In this document: one piece after another, positions 22,826 to 30,761 of the stretch
Position numbering within the stretch: the stretch's first letter is position 1
How the letters are laid out: each line of letters begins with the position of its first letter
DNA from: a virus
DNA: 46,940 nt
Virus record (IMG/VR): IMGVR_UViG_3300050821_002632
Span: 1-46,940 of that record
Reading direction: 5' to 3' (one strand)
The notes under the pieces: generated by a model
Databases searched by the model: none
What the model saw: only the letters and a program-made list of their open reading frames with translations
Told to the model about the DNA's origin: nothing
Made by a program: the position numbers and the translations under genes

Positions 22826-23842
22826 TTATCTACTGATATTCGTTACATAATAACGAAGAACACTTTGCGGGAACCTTCTGCGCCTTGGTGGCTCCTGGCG
22901 CTGTCTCGTCATCACTGTATCCCGCATGGCATCAAGTTCCTTCTCAGCCTTGGCTACCCAGAAAGGCAGGCGAGGATCATTAGCTGGAGTGCTCATGAAA
23001 GTTCTTGTAGCTAAGGTGGCAATCACATCATGATGGCCATCGGGAATATCGGGAACCGTAGCGATAGAGTAATTGGAGTTTGTTACCGCAGGAATCACTG
23101 GATTCCATGTGGTCAGTGCCGTATCGGAGTTGATGGTAGCGATCCGATAGGTCTGGTTCCCGCCAAGGACTAACTCTACGCCAAGGTCAGTATCTTCATC
23201 ATTTCCAGGCAAAGCTCCCTGAGCATCGGCAGAGACGATCTGAGTGAAGCTGGTATTCGTGCCGGTGACCACTAGTCCACTAGAGGTGATTGAGCCATTC
23301 TGCAAGATCGTTAACGGAACGAAGATAAATGTGTAGACCACCTCGATTTGTGTCCCTACTGGCAATGGTCTGGCAAACAGCAGTGATCCCTTGGCAAAGA
23401 ACGTATAGAGATAAGGAGACTGTTGCGCTACTTGCTGCGGAGTCGATTGCTGAATCTGTAGGAATTGAGGATCGTTCCAGTTTCTCGGCTGACCAGGAAT
23501 CCAGTTGGTATCTCCAGGCTGAAGAACTCGTATCCTAGTGACCTGAAAGACGCCATTACCTACTGGTCCATTCAGAAATCCGTTGGAGTTGTAGAGAAGA
23601 TCAAACTCAGCGGCGGCAGTAGCCACCGTCACGATCTTGATATCAGTAAAGTAGCTGTCATCAAGTTGAACGATGTAATCCCAGCACTCCTTATAGGCGG
23701 CGTTCACCTCATCTAGGTACTCCGAGATATCGTAACCGGGAATACGCCTCGTCACTCGATTAACAAGTGAGATGGCATTGAGTCCCTTACGAAAGGTAAG
23801 AGTGCTTGGAGCTAGCGGTCCAGTTGGAGTGACGACTGGCAT
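22826..23842 (-). CDS. Tail adaptor / tubular-protein-A-like (338 aa)
   Basis: ATG at 23842. The N-terminal helical part (DISEYLDEVNAAYKECWDYIVQLDDSYFTD) resembles the helical base of podovirus adaptor proteins that dock under the portal. A beta-rich insertion (about 180-275) and a C-terminal helix with many Arg residues (WVAKAEKELDAMRDTVMTRQRQEPPRRRR) follow. The position directly before the nozzle-like gene supports the call. Sequence identity to a named family is not certain. Confidence 0.6.
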   Translation of the reverse strand: MPVVTPTGPLAPSTLTFRKGLNAISLVNRVTRRIPGYDISEYLDEVNAAYKECWDYIVQLDDSYFTDIKIVTVATAAAEFDLLYNSNGFLNGPVGNGVFQVTRIRVLQPGDTNWIPGQPRNWNDPQFLQIQQSTPQQVAQQSPYLYTFFAKGSLLFARPLPVGTQIEVVYTFIFVPLTILQNGSITSSGLVVTGTNTSFTQIVSADAQGALPGNDEDTDLGVELVLGGNQTYRIATINSDTALTTWNPVIPAVTNSNYSIATVPDIPDGHHDVIATLATRTFMSTPANDPRLPFWVAKAEKELDAMRDTVMTRQRQEPPRRRRFPQSVLRYYVTNISR

Positions 23843-23847
23843 AATCT

Positions 23848-25482
23848 TTAAGTGTTAAAGTAAGGAATCTTCATCGCTGTTCCAGCCACATTGATGACAA
23901 TATACCCAGCTACCTGCGCTGGAACTGCCCCATTGGCCCCAGCAGTAGCTGATGTTGCCGTAGTAGAACCAAGTCCAATTTGAGCAGCCGCTACAGTCGG
24001 AGCAGCACCATTCACTATGGGAGCTGTAAGTAGAGAATTGATTATGGCATTTGACTGCATATCCAGGGCTGCCGCACCAATCTGGACATGCCTAGTAACA
24101 TTGGTCTGTGGGAAAATACTCAAATGACCACTGGAAAGAGAATCGATAAGCCATCCTTGGCCATTGGGAGATGTTTCATTCTTTAACTGTAATGCGGTAT
24201 CGGAAAAGCCAGTTCCTATACATACGCGGATCGAACTGCCCATTTGATCGTAGACGTAGGTTCCGCTAAAAGTGGTAAGAGAGAGAAAGTTTGTCCATCC
24301 ATTTCCAGCAGCGTTTGAGTTACCCCATACGTCCAGCTCAGCTCCGTTGGTTAAAGCAGCGAAAGCCGGAAATGTGTATAGCCCACTGGTCACTTTGATA
24401 CTGCTGGCAGAAAATTGACCAGAAGGACCGAACACCGCAACGACAGAAGCCGCCGTTGTTCCCGCTACATCGTTGGCAAAATCGAAGTCACTTCCATAGA
24501 GTATTCCCGAGGTAATGGATATAAAGGGGACGGTCTGCGGAGAAAGATATTCCATATGTAAATTACTGACTCCGACGTGCCCTCCTCCGCTGACCACGAT
24601 CTGCGCGTTATCCACAGAACAATCGACCATCGTAAGATACGCACCGGAGAATGCATTGACTATTGCCGAAGCGCAAGCAAAGCTAGCACCATCCTGAATA
24701 AACGTGCACGCCGAGAAACTAAGCTGCTCTCCGCTATTGGTGAGTCCTCCAGGAATGGAAAGAAGATTCGTTACTCCATCTCTGATAATGGAGTTATGAA
24801 ATTCCGTAGCCCAGGCATTATTTCCATAAACGATAACCTGATTGAAGCCTCCGATATTGATGCCATCGGCCTTGAATCCTTCCGCTCCATTTGTACCGCC
24901 CAGCAGTAACCCAATCCCTGTACTGGTGGCTCCGGGACCAATAATGACCAAATCGCGTAGTCCCGCTCCGCGAGGATGGTTTGTAACTACACCAGGGCCA
25001 TAGTTCATGGTGATACAGGTACCACTGGTAGGAGTAAAGGTTAGCTGCGTTCCATAGCCAGCTCCCTCTAAGATAGCTGGCTTGTTGGCGGTACCGAACA
25101 CAATAGGAGTACTGAAAGTGAAGGTACCAGTAGGAACTATAATCTTTCCGCCATTTGCTGTCAGTGCGGCATAGGCGGCATTGATCTGTGCTCCCATATC
25201 CGACCCAATGAAGTCGCTGGCGTAAACAATACCTTCCCCGTCTGCGGAGATCGTCTGAGTAAATTTGAAGGTATTGATTCCAATTCCACTGATATAGATA
25301 TCGTAGGTTCCAGCAGGGACATTGAGAGCTACGTTGCCGCTGGCATCGGCCACGGTTGTAGTGATCGGAGAAACGCAGGGAGTAGATGATCCACTGGGAG
25401 TGCAGACAGTTACTGTTACACCTGGAGCTACTTGTAGTGTTGTGCCAAGGTTCTTGAATACCTGAGTGTTATAGTTGGAGAT
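23848..25482 (-). CDS. Tailspike-like beta-helix protein (about 544 aa), probable ATC start
   Basis: The clear coding frame extends upstream of the first GTG (25353) to ATC 25482, just after AGAGGTGTGCC, with no other start between. The added N-terminus NYNTQVFKNLGTTLQVAPGVTVTVCTPS...VADASGNVALNVPAGTYDIYISG fits the virion-attachment head of phage tail proteins. Residues about 90-460 form pectate-lyase-like parallel beta-helix turns (GAQINAAYAALTANGGKIIVPTGTFTFSTPI, then GVSNLHMEYLS). A C-terminal cap follows. It should be the receptor-binding/depolymerase spike. Confidence 0.7.
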   Translation of the reverse strand: MSNYNTQVFKNLGTTLQVAPGVTVTVCTPSGSSTPCVSPITTTVADASGNVALNVPAGTYDIYISGIGINTFKFTQTISADGEGIVYASDFIGSDMGAQINAAYAALTANGGKIIVPTGTFTFSTPIVFGTANKPAILEGAGYGTQLTFTPTSGTCITMNYGPGVVTNHPRGAGLRDLVIIGPGATSTGIGLLLGGTNGAEGFKADGINIGGFNQVIVYGNNAWATEFHNSIIRDGVTNLLSIPGGLTNSGEQLSFSACTFIQDGASFACASAIVNAFSGAYLTMVDCSVDNAQIVVSGGGHVGVSNLHMEYLSPQTVPFISITSGILYGSDFDFANDVAGTTAASVVAVFGPSGQFSASSIKVTSGLYTFPAFAALTNGAELDVWGNSNAAGNGWTNFLSLTTFSGTYVYDQMGSSIRVCIGTGFSDTALQLKNETSPNGQGWLIDSLSSGHLSIFPQTNVTRHVQIGAAALDMQSNAIINSLLTAPIVNGAAPTVAAAQIGLGSTTATSATAGANGAVPAQVAGYIVINVAGTAMKIPYFNT

Positions 25483-25492
25483 GGCACACCTC

Positions 25493-26083
25493 TTACCTCT
25501 TGGACGGTGGCGCTGTCTGCTTAGCGATCTCTGCCGCTACCAGCATGGCTAGATATTCAGGGTCAACCTTCTGTTCAATGACCACCTGTTGCTGCTCCCT
25601 GATCTCAGGGGCCTTGGTTACTGTCTCGGGAGCCTTCAAGCCATGGAGTTTGTAGCACTCCGCTTCGTAGGTATTCGGTACCCAGCGGCCCGGTCCACCT
25701 TGCATCTTGCTGCGGAACTGCTGCTCAAACCTATCAATGAATAAGCGGCGATGCTTCATGTTGCGTTCTTCGCCGGCCTTTTCGATCTTCTCTCTGTTGG
25801 CATCGGAAGTCTTATCGAGATCGGCCATGGCTAAACCACGTGAGCCGAAGTCACCTACTAGACGCTCTGCTAGCTGCTTTCCGGTAACGATAGACTCTCT
25901 CCCCTCACCTGCTGCGTCTACCCAAGACTCATAGCGCACATGACGATAGAAGTCCTCCAGCTTAGTCCACTGGTGCGCCTTGAAGATCACTTGCACACCT
26001 AGAGCCTGACGATAATCCGTCATGCAGTTGTTCTCTTCGTCCCACTTGGGGAAATCCTCTGGAGAGTAGACTGACCAACTCAT
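25493..26083 (-). CDS. Hypothetical soluble protein (196 aa)
   Basis: ATG at 26083 (ATGA overlap). The first 80 residues have many aromatic and charged residues (FKAHQWTKLEDFYRHVRYESWVD). A Lys/Glu/Arg-rich helical part follows (EERNMKHRRLFIDRFEQQF), then a Pro/Gln tail. It is conserved-looking and coupled to the upstream head genes, perhaps an assembly factor. Family not recognised. Confidence 0.55.
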   Translation of the reverse strand: MSWSVYSPEDFPKWDEENNCMTDYRQALGVQVIFKAHQWTKLEDFYRHVRYESWVDAAGEGRESIVTGKQLAERLVGDFGSRGLAMADLDKTSDANREKIEKAGEERNMKHRRLFIDRFEQQFRSKMQGGPGRWVPNTYEAECYKLHGLKAPETVTKAPEIREQQQVVIEQKVDPEYLAMLVAAEIAKQTAPPSKR

Positions 26084-26223
26084 TTCTTTTCCTCCAACAC
26101 TTTCATGATGGCGTCCACGATAGCCTCGCGCTGGTTATCGGGTAGCTTAAAGACAGCCTTCCTGTCCGACTGCAATAGCGTCTTGTTCAAAGCCTTGTCG
26201 ATCTCTTCCCTAGACGTAGCCAA
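26080..26223 (-). CDS. Small helical protein (47 aa), start uncertain
   Basis: The frame ends at TGA 26080-26082. I prefer TTG 26223 (AAAGG nine bases before), giving ATSREEIDKALNKTLLQSDRKAVFKLPDNQREAIVDAIMKVLEEKK, because longer starts (ATG 26301 or 26325) lie deep in the previous gene. The product is helical and charged. Confidence 0.5.
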   Translation of the reverse strand: MATSREEIDKALNKTLLQSDRKAVFKLPDNQREAIVDAIMKVLEEKK

Positions 26224-26578
26224 GTTTCTGTAACCTTTCCCATTGCTGGGCGAACTTGCCGGAGTAACCGATTTTGCTGTCACGTAAGCCCATGCCTGCA
26301 TAAACCACTCTGTCGGCTGCGGCAAGATACTCCTGATCTAAACTGTGTTCCCATGCCTTGCGAGCATTATCCCGTTGATCCCGGTAGAAGCCTACGAACT
26401 TATCCGCATCTCGTTTCTCGGGATTGCCGATATCGAGCAGCTTCAGATCATAATCAGTGACACCGGGCTCATCAGTAGTTCTGGCCACGTACTCATTGCC
26501 TGCCACGTTGGTACCAACGATATCCAGACGGCCATCGGTACGCTTGCGGGTTTTGAGTCCCTTGGGTAGATCAGGCAT
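26210..26578 (-). CDS. Hypothetical protein (122 aa)
   Basis: ATG at 26578. An N-terminal basic, beta-like section (LKTRKRTDGRLDIVGTNVAGNEYVARTTD) is followed by a helical half (DKFVGFYRDQRDNARKAWEHSLDQEYLAAADRVVY...FAQQWERLQKLGYV). It lies between small head-type proteins and the 196-aa gene. Head completion or assembly role is only inferred from position. Confidence 0.55.
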   Translation of the reverse strand: MPDLPKGLKTRKRTDGRLDIVGTNVAGNEYVARTTDEPGVTDYDLKLLDIGNPEKRDADKFVGFYRDQRDNARKAWEHSLDQEYLAAADRVVYAGMGLRDSKIGYSGKFAQQWERLQKLGYV

Positions 26579-26817
26579 TAGATAGCATTCGTAACGCCAG
26601 GGAGTGGAGACGGGCCTGCCGCAAACTGTACCGTGGTAGCGGTGGCCGAGCTATTCTGAATGGCCGTGGTCAATGTCGTAGTCGCTGCGGAGTTCAGCTC
26701 AAAGTCAGCAATCAACCACTGATTGGGAGCGGTGCCGCCGAATATCTGAATACGTGCCGTGCCGCCAGCGCCGAGGAAGTTCTGAACGGATATCGCTGAT
26801 GCAATTAGATCGGCCAT
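26578..26817 (-). CDS. Small virion-type protein (79 aa), paralogue of the next gene
   Basis: ATG at 26817. The sequence ADLIASAISVQNFLGAGGTARIQIFGGTAPNQWLIADFELNS aligns over about 55 residues with the N-terminus of the 161-aa protein just upstream (DLIA..L....AGGT..LQL.GG.P.NQW.IAD.E). The shared unit suggests tandem duplication. Likely a head decoration or stabilising protein. Confidence 0.6.
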   Translation of the reverse strand: MADLIASAISVQNFLGAGGTARIQIFGGTAPNQWLIADFELNSAATTTLTTAIQNSSATATTVQFAAGPSPLPGVTNAI

Positions 26818-26826
26818 GGAATCTCC

Positions 26827-27312
26827 TTAGAGAGCGTTAAATACCTGAGCCAGATTGTTTGCCGGATAGTTCAAGGTAGTCGATGTCCCGGCAGGTTGCG
26901 AGGTCACGATAAAGATATCTCCCGTAGTCACGTTCGCTGCGTTAGCTCCACTGACGAAAGTAACATGAAGCGCTGTGCCGCTATCCACGGAGTTGATGGA
27001 TAAAACCGTAGGAGCCCCGGCGTTCGCCTGCGTAGCGATGCTGATCTGCATTCCTGCTACAAGGCCGGCACTGGCGGCTACTGTGTATGCTGTGTTGTTG
27101 GCAGCAGATAGATTCACTGTTTGGGTACCCTTGAAGAACTTAGGAGCGGCATTCTGAAGATTGCCTATCAGTGTCTGAGCGTCCGCAGCAGGCATCTCAA
27201 TATCTGCGATGATCCACTGATTACCGGGAGAGCCGCCTAGTAACTGTAGGCTGGTAGTCCCACCAGCGGTCAGCGTCTTTGCGGTCAGCGAAGTGGCGAT
27301 AAGATCTGGCAT
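26827..27312 (-). CDS. Virion-type protein (161 aa), paralogue with inserted domain
   Basis: GTG/ATG-type start at 27312 (ATG). Residues 1-55 match the 79-aa neighbour. Residues about 60-140 are an extra domain (KGTQTVNLSAANNTAYTVAASAGLVAGMQISIATQANAGAPTVLSINSVDSGTALHVTF) that resembles the Ig-like insertion seen at 12493-13215 in style. The closing residues (PAGTSTTLNYPANNLAQVF) again resemble the shorter copy's end. Probably a virion surface protein. Confidence 0.6.
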   Translation of the reverse strand: MPDLIATSLTAKTLTAGGTTSLQLLGGSPGNQWIIADIEMPAADAQTLIGNLQNAAPKFFKGTQTVNLSAANNTAYTVAASAGLVAGMQISIATQANAGAPTVLSINSVDSGTALHVTFVSGANAANVTTGDIFIVTSQPAGTSTTLNYPANNLAQVFNAL

Positions 27313-27743
27313 TATCCAATCCTGGCGAATACCGCTAAACCGCTACCTGTTCCTAAAGTAACTGTGGTGAAATTCAACCGTATCAGACCACTGCCACCAT
27401 AGCCTGACATATCGATGGCGATGGCCTTGCCTACCGTAGCCACAATTAGCGTGAATCCCGTATAGGACGATAAGGTAGCTGCAGCGGCGCTGACCGGAAC
27501 CACACGGTTCACCTTCTCGAATGCCGATGGTCCAGATGGTCCTTCAGGGTCCATGGCACTTTCCACGTCAAAAGTAGCTGTAGTTACCGTCCCGCCCAAC
27601 TGGGCCGATTGAATCACCAGATTGGCACGATAGACCGATGATTGCGGCGGAATAGCAAAAGTAGCCTGAGCGCCGCTTGTAGTGATATTGGCATAGAGAA
27701 GTTCATCTACACCAATTCTCAGTGTCTTTGCCAGATCAGCCAT
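27312..27743 (-). CDS. Small structural-type protein (143 aa)
   Basis: ATG at 27743. Beta-rich, Ala/Thr/Val/Ser-rich, without Cys (SSVYRANLVIQSAQLGGTVTTATFDVESAMDP...GFTLIVATVGKAIAIDMSGYGG). It overlaps the next gene by one base. One of four small beta proteins right after the capsid gene, a common place for head decoration or head-tail joining proteins. Confidence 0.55.
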   Translation of the reverse strand: MADLAKTLRIGVDELLYANITTSGAQATFAIPPQSSVYRANLVIQSAQLGGTVTTATFDVESAMDPEGPSGPSAFEKVNRVVPVSAAAATLSSYTGFTLIVATVGKAIAIDMSGYGGSGLIRLNFTTVTLGTGSGLAVFARIG

Positions 27744-28124
27744 TTAATGTCCGAAAGCAATCAAGGTTGCCGATACCGCCGTAGCTGAAGCTGCTGAGGC
27801 GATCTCGGTTCCCGCTGCCGCATACATCCTCAGATTGCCGGTGGTATCGTCAATCTCGGAATAGGTTCCACCAGCACCGGCATTGGGAGCGAGATCGGCT
27901 CCAATGTAATAGGCTGTCGGCACTGCAGGAGGTGAGTTGGTCACGTTCAACTGAAAGTCACTGGTAGAAGCGAAGGTATTGAACGTGAATAGAGCCGGAG
28001 TGATGGGATAGCCATGAGCATTGGCCGCACCGGGATACGTGGCATCACCAGTAACCTTGATGATGGCCATGAACTCCGAAGGCTGTAGGGCTACCTTGAA
28101 GATACCGACTACGGTCAGGGCCAT
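27744..28124 (-). CDS. Small structural-type protein (126 aa)
   Basis: ATG at 28124. The protein is beta-rich (ALTVVGIFKVALQPSEFMAIIKVTGDATYPG...YYIGADLAPNAGAGGTYSEIDDTTGNLRMYAAAGTEIA). It resembles capsid decoration or head-completion proteins only in size, composition and place, two small genes after the capsid gene. Confidence 0.5.
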   Translation of the reverse strand: MALTVVGIFKVALQPSEFMAIIKVTGDATYPGAANAHGYPITPALFTFNTFASTSDFQLNVTNSPPAVPTAYYIGADLAPNAGAGGTYSEIDDTTGNLRMYAAAGTEIASAASATAVSATLIAFGH

Positions 28125-28128
28125 CTAG

Positions 28129-28296
28129 TTATTCCCCTTCCTCAGGATAATGACTTGTCTTGGACTTCAAGGGACCGTTTACCGTGTTGCTGGAAGAATC
28201 ATCCAAGTCAGCCAAGGCTTCCTTGACTACCTTATCTACGCCTGCATCAGGAATATGTCCGTAGATGCTGTCACCACTGCCTGAATCTTTTGCCAT
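28129..28296 (-). CDS. Small acidic protein (55 aa)
   Basis: ATG at 28296 follows GAGGTGACATC, and the frame ends TAA 28129-28131. The product MAKDSGSGDSIYGHIPDAGVDKVVKEALADLDDSSSNTVNGPLKSK is acidic, with one short helix. It fills an otherwise empty gap in the head operon. No family recognised. Confidence 0.6.
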   Translation of the reverse strand: MAKDSGSGDSIYGHIPDAGVDKVVKEALADLDDSSSNTVNGPLKSKTSHYPEEGE

Positions 28297-28300
28297 GATG

Positions 28301-28474
28301 TCACCTCAGATGTTCGAGATCGTTCTTCGAGGCATCGGAACCACTGCCTTCCTCTTCTTTCGCAGTGGCTCCTTTGCCGACCATACACTTCAGCGCCTGC
28401 TCTGCAACTTCCTTTCCCTGATCCTCGTGAACCGACAGATCGGGACCGTAAATGTTGCAATGACGGTTAGCCAT
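28301..28474 (-). CDS. Small charged protein (57 aa)
   Basis: I choose ATG 28474, behind GCGAGGATACTT; in-frame starts further up would overlap the capsid gene. The product MANRHCNIYGPDLSVHEDQGKEVAEQALKCMVGKGATAKEEEGSG has a helical, acidic C-terminal half. It lies directly downstream of the capsid gene, five bases before the next small gene. Function unknown. Confidence 0.6.
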   Translation of the reverse strand: MANRHCNIYGPDLSVHEDQGKEVAEQALKCMVGKGATAKEEEGSGSDASKNDLEHLR

Positions 28475-28497
28475 AAGTATCCTCGCTACACACTCCA

Positions 28498-29826
28498 TCA
28501 ATATCCGCCGCTTACACCTGAGGCCGGCACTGATAGCCCGGTAATAGCTGTATTGGCGTTCGGGAAGTGACACCCGAGATTCCCGCGGAACTCTAGGAAC
28601 GCCTGGAACGCATCCGTGTAGATTCCTGAGGAATTCACCACGCGGTTAAGGATGCTGCCAGTGCGGTCATCGAAACTCAGCTTCCTTGCAGTGACCTTCA
28701 GCATGCTGTCCTTGTTGACGAAGTACAGCGTATCTCTCGGTGCATCGGTGTCGATAACCCACGGAATACCTTCAAACTCGTAGGCCGTATATCCCAGGTC
28801 CATCTTCATTGCTGTACCGTTGAATTGCTTCAAGGTCCAGCCCATATCTGCGTAGGCGTGAAGTTGAGCGCCGTGGCTCCAGATGCGCAACTTGTTGAGA
28901 TCAACTGCGCCACGAGCCTGTTGGATCAGCCAGATACCACGACGGATATGATCTCTAGTCAGGGCTGGCGTTGAGGTCAGCGCAATGACGTTAGCATTGT
29001 ACTGAGGGTTGTTCGCCCGGTTGATGTTCTGAAAGTTCGTGGCGAAGGTGCCGTTATCGATGATGACCTTAAGGCCACTCATGGCCTTGTTGAAACTATC
29101 TGCGGAGCCAGAGGCCGAGCCAACCGAGGAGACGATTCCGTCTCCCACTGCGATAGCTGTGCCGGCTGAAGCAGGGCCGATGGTAATGGTAACGTTGCCG
29201 CCTGCTGAGGTGTTCTGAATCGTGCCGGCAGCACCTAAGGTGTTCTGAACCGAGACGATCTGAGCGGAGTACTTAACCGGAAGCGCTGTTCCCGTCAGCA
29301 CGTTGATGAACTGACCGGGCCTCAAGTATCTTGCACCGTCGCCGGTTCCTGTCACATCAAGTACGGTATTGACTGTCGTACTTGGTGTGGTGGTGTTATT
29401 CATCTTCCCCAAGATGCCCGTACCGTCGAGGAAGCTGTAATAGTTGAGTTCCTTGATGGCCTGAACTACACCATTACGGACGTTGAAGGCCAGAGACTTG
29501 ACGTAGTTCGTCGCATCTCCGCCACCACCTGCATCGAGAGCAGCGCCGGTAAACTGAATGGTTTTAGCATAGGAGTAGAAGCCTACCAGGGCGCGATTGA
29601 CGTGCTCGGCATCTCCACCGGGGAGAGCGCCGCCATCGGCATACCATGCATGAGCACCATTAGGAGCCATGTGAACCGGGATCTCTAATCCACGGTTGCT
29701 GATCATCGTGCCGGAACCTTCAAAGACATCGTTCCAGAGCACGGGAGCGGAGTTAAATTGCTTGTCAACTCTGGGAGCAAATACAATCTTGAAAATCGGA
29801 TCGGCTGCGGAAAGATCCCAAGCCAT
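28498..29826 (-). CDS. Major capsid protein (442 aa)
   Basis: ATG at 29826. Length, the position after the scaffold-like gene, and the pattern of segments suggest an HK97-fold capsid protein of the N4-gp56/P22-like kind. An N-terminal arm (AADPIFKIVFAPRVDKQFNSAPVLWNDVFEGSGTMISNRGLEIPVH) leads to a helical spine (ATNYVKSLAFNVRNGVVQAIKELNYYSFLDG). A Gly/Thr-rich inserted domain follows (about 150-245). The C-terminal part (LRIWSHGAQLHAYADMG...FEGIPWVIDTDAPRDTLYFVNKDSM) has the 'F.g.p...D.......y.ld' feature. This is the main shell protein. Confidence 0.8.
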   Translation of the reverse strand: MAWDLSAADPIFKIVFAPRVDKQFNSAPVLWNDVFEGSGTMISNRGLEIPVHMAPNGAHAWYADGGALPGGDAEHVNRALVGFYSYAKTIQFTGAALDAGGGGDATNYVKSLAFNVRNGVVQAIKELNYYSFLDGTGILGKMNNTTTPSTTVNTVLDVTGTGDGARYLRPGQFINVLTGTALPVKYSAQIVSVQNTLGAAGTIQNTSAGGNVTITIGPASAGTAIAVGDGIVSSVGSASGSADSFNKAMSGLKVIIDNGTFATNFQNINRANNPQYNANVIALTSTPALTRDHIRRGIWLIQQARGAVDLNKLRIWSHGAQLHAYADMGWTLKQFNGTAMKMDLGYTAYEFEGIPWVIDTDAPRDTLYFVNKDSMLKVTARKLSFDDRTGSILNRVVNSSGIYTDAFQAFLEFRGNLGCHFPNANTAITGLSVPASGVSGGY

Positions 29827-29855
29827 ATGATACCTGCTTTATGAGGAGCCGCTTA

Positions 29856-30758
29856 TTATCTTGCTGAGAGAGCTTTCTTGAGGTCCGCAACCATTCCGGC
29901 AGTTCCCCAATTGGGATCTTCACCGGGAGCGGTTTGCTGTGCTGTCCCGTTTACGTTCTCAGCGGCGGGAGTGATATCCCTGCTGCCTCGGGATTCCACT
30001 TCGGACCTGCGTTCGTGCTCTGTCTTTGAAGCGGCCTTGGTATCAGCAGTCACCAAGGAACATGCCTTGGCGAAGTGACTCGATAGGTCCACGTAAACAC
30101 CCTTGGCGACACGATCTCGGGAACCAGTGTCTTTCCATAGCAGCTCGTTGGTCTTGAGACGGATATGATCTTTCGTCAGCTCAGGAGTTTCCTTGGGCAG
30201 CTTGGCCAGCAATTCATCCACGGCGGAGTTATATCCGTTGAGGATCTGGGTATTCTGCTTCTCGGTGAGTTCCTGATTCTGACGGCTGATCAAACCTTCG
30301 AGCTTACTCGTGAGATCGTTTAGCTTGGATTCGATACGTGGATCGGTGGAGGAGGCAGTGCTGCTCGCAGTGCCGGGCGGCTGAGTTCCTTCAGGATGCT
30401 CCCGTTGCCAGTTCTCGTACCATTTATCCGACATGTGCTCCAGGATCTTCTTATACGTTGTCGGATTGTTTCTGGCGATCTCGTTAAAGAATACGTCTGG
30501 ATTACTATCCAGAATGCCAGGCAGGCGATTAAGAACTTCCATGGCCTGCTTGTATTGAGACGCATTCTGAGGGGTGATACCGAGATCGGCCAGGGTACGC
30601 AGAGCTGAGGCGTCCGCTTCGGTGAATTGAGGAGTAACTTGAGCTGGTGTTGATGGTATCTCAGGGGCTGCTGGCGTAGCCTGTGGTTCAGCCGGAGGTG
30701 CAGGCTTTGCAGCGGCATTCTCTAATTCAGCGAAGGTAACGCTTGGGGAGTTGCTCAT
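29856..30758 (-). CDS. Scaffolding-like protein (300 aa)
   Basis: ATG at 30758. A Pro/Ala-rich N-terminus (residues 15-45) precedes helical, strongly charged sequence, including SKLNDLTSKLEGLISRQNQELTEKQN, a coiled coil. The C-terminus ends in NWGTAGMVADLKKALSAR. This layout and the place immediately before the capsid gene are typical of podovirus scaffolding proteins that guide shell assembly and then leave. The sequence family is not certain. Confidence 0.65.
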   Translation of the reverse strand: MSNSPSVTFAELENAAAKPAPPAEPQATPAAPEIPSTPAQVTPQFTEADASALRTLADLGITPQNASQYKQAMEVLNRLPGILDSNPDVFFNEIARNNPTTYKKILEHMSDKWYENWQREHPEGTQPPGTASSTASSTDPRIESKLNDLTSKLEGLISRQNQELTEKQNTQILNGYNSAVDELLAKLPKETPELTKDHIRLKTNELLWKDTGSRDRVAKGVYVDLSSHFAKACSLVTADTKAASKTEHERRSEVESRGSRDITPAAENVNGTAQQTAPGEDPNWGTAGMVADLKKALSAR

Positions 30759-30761
30759 CGG

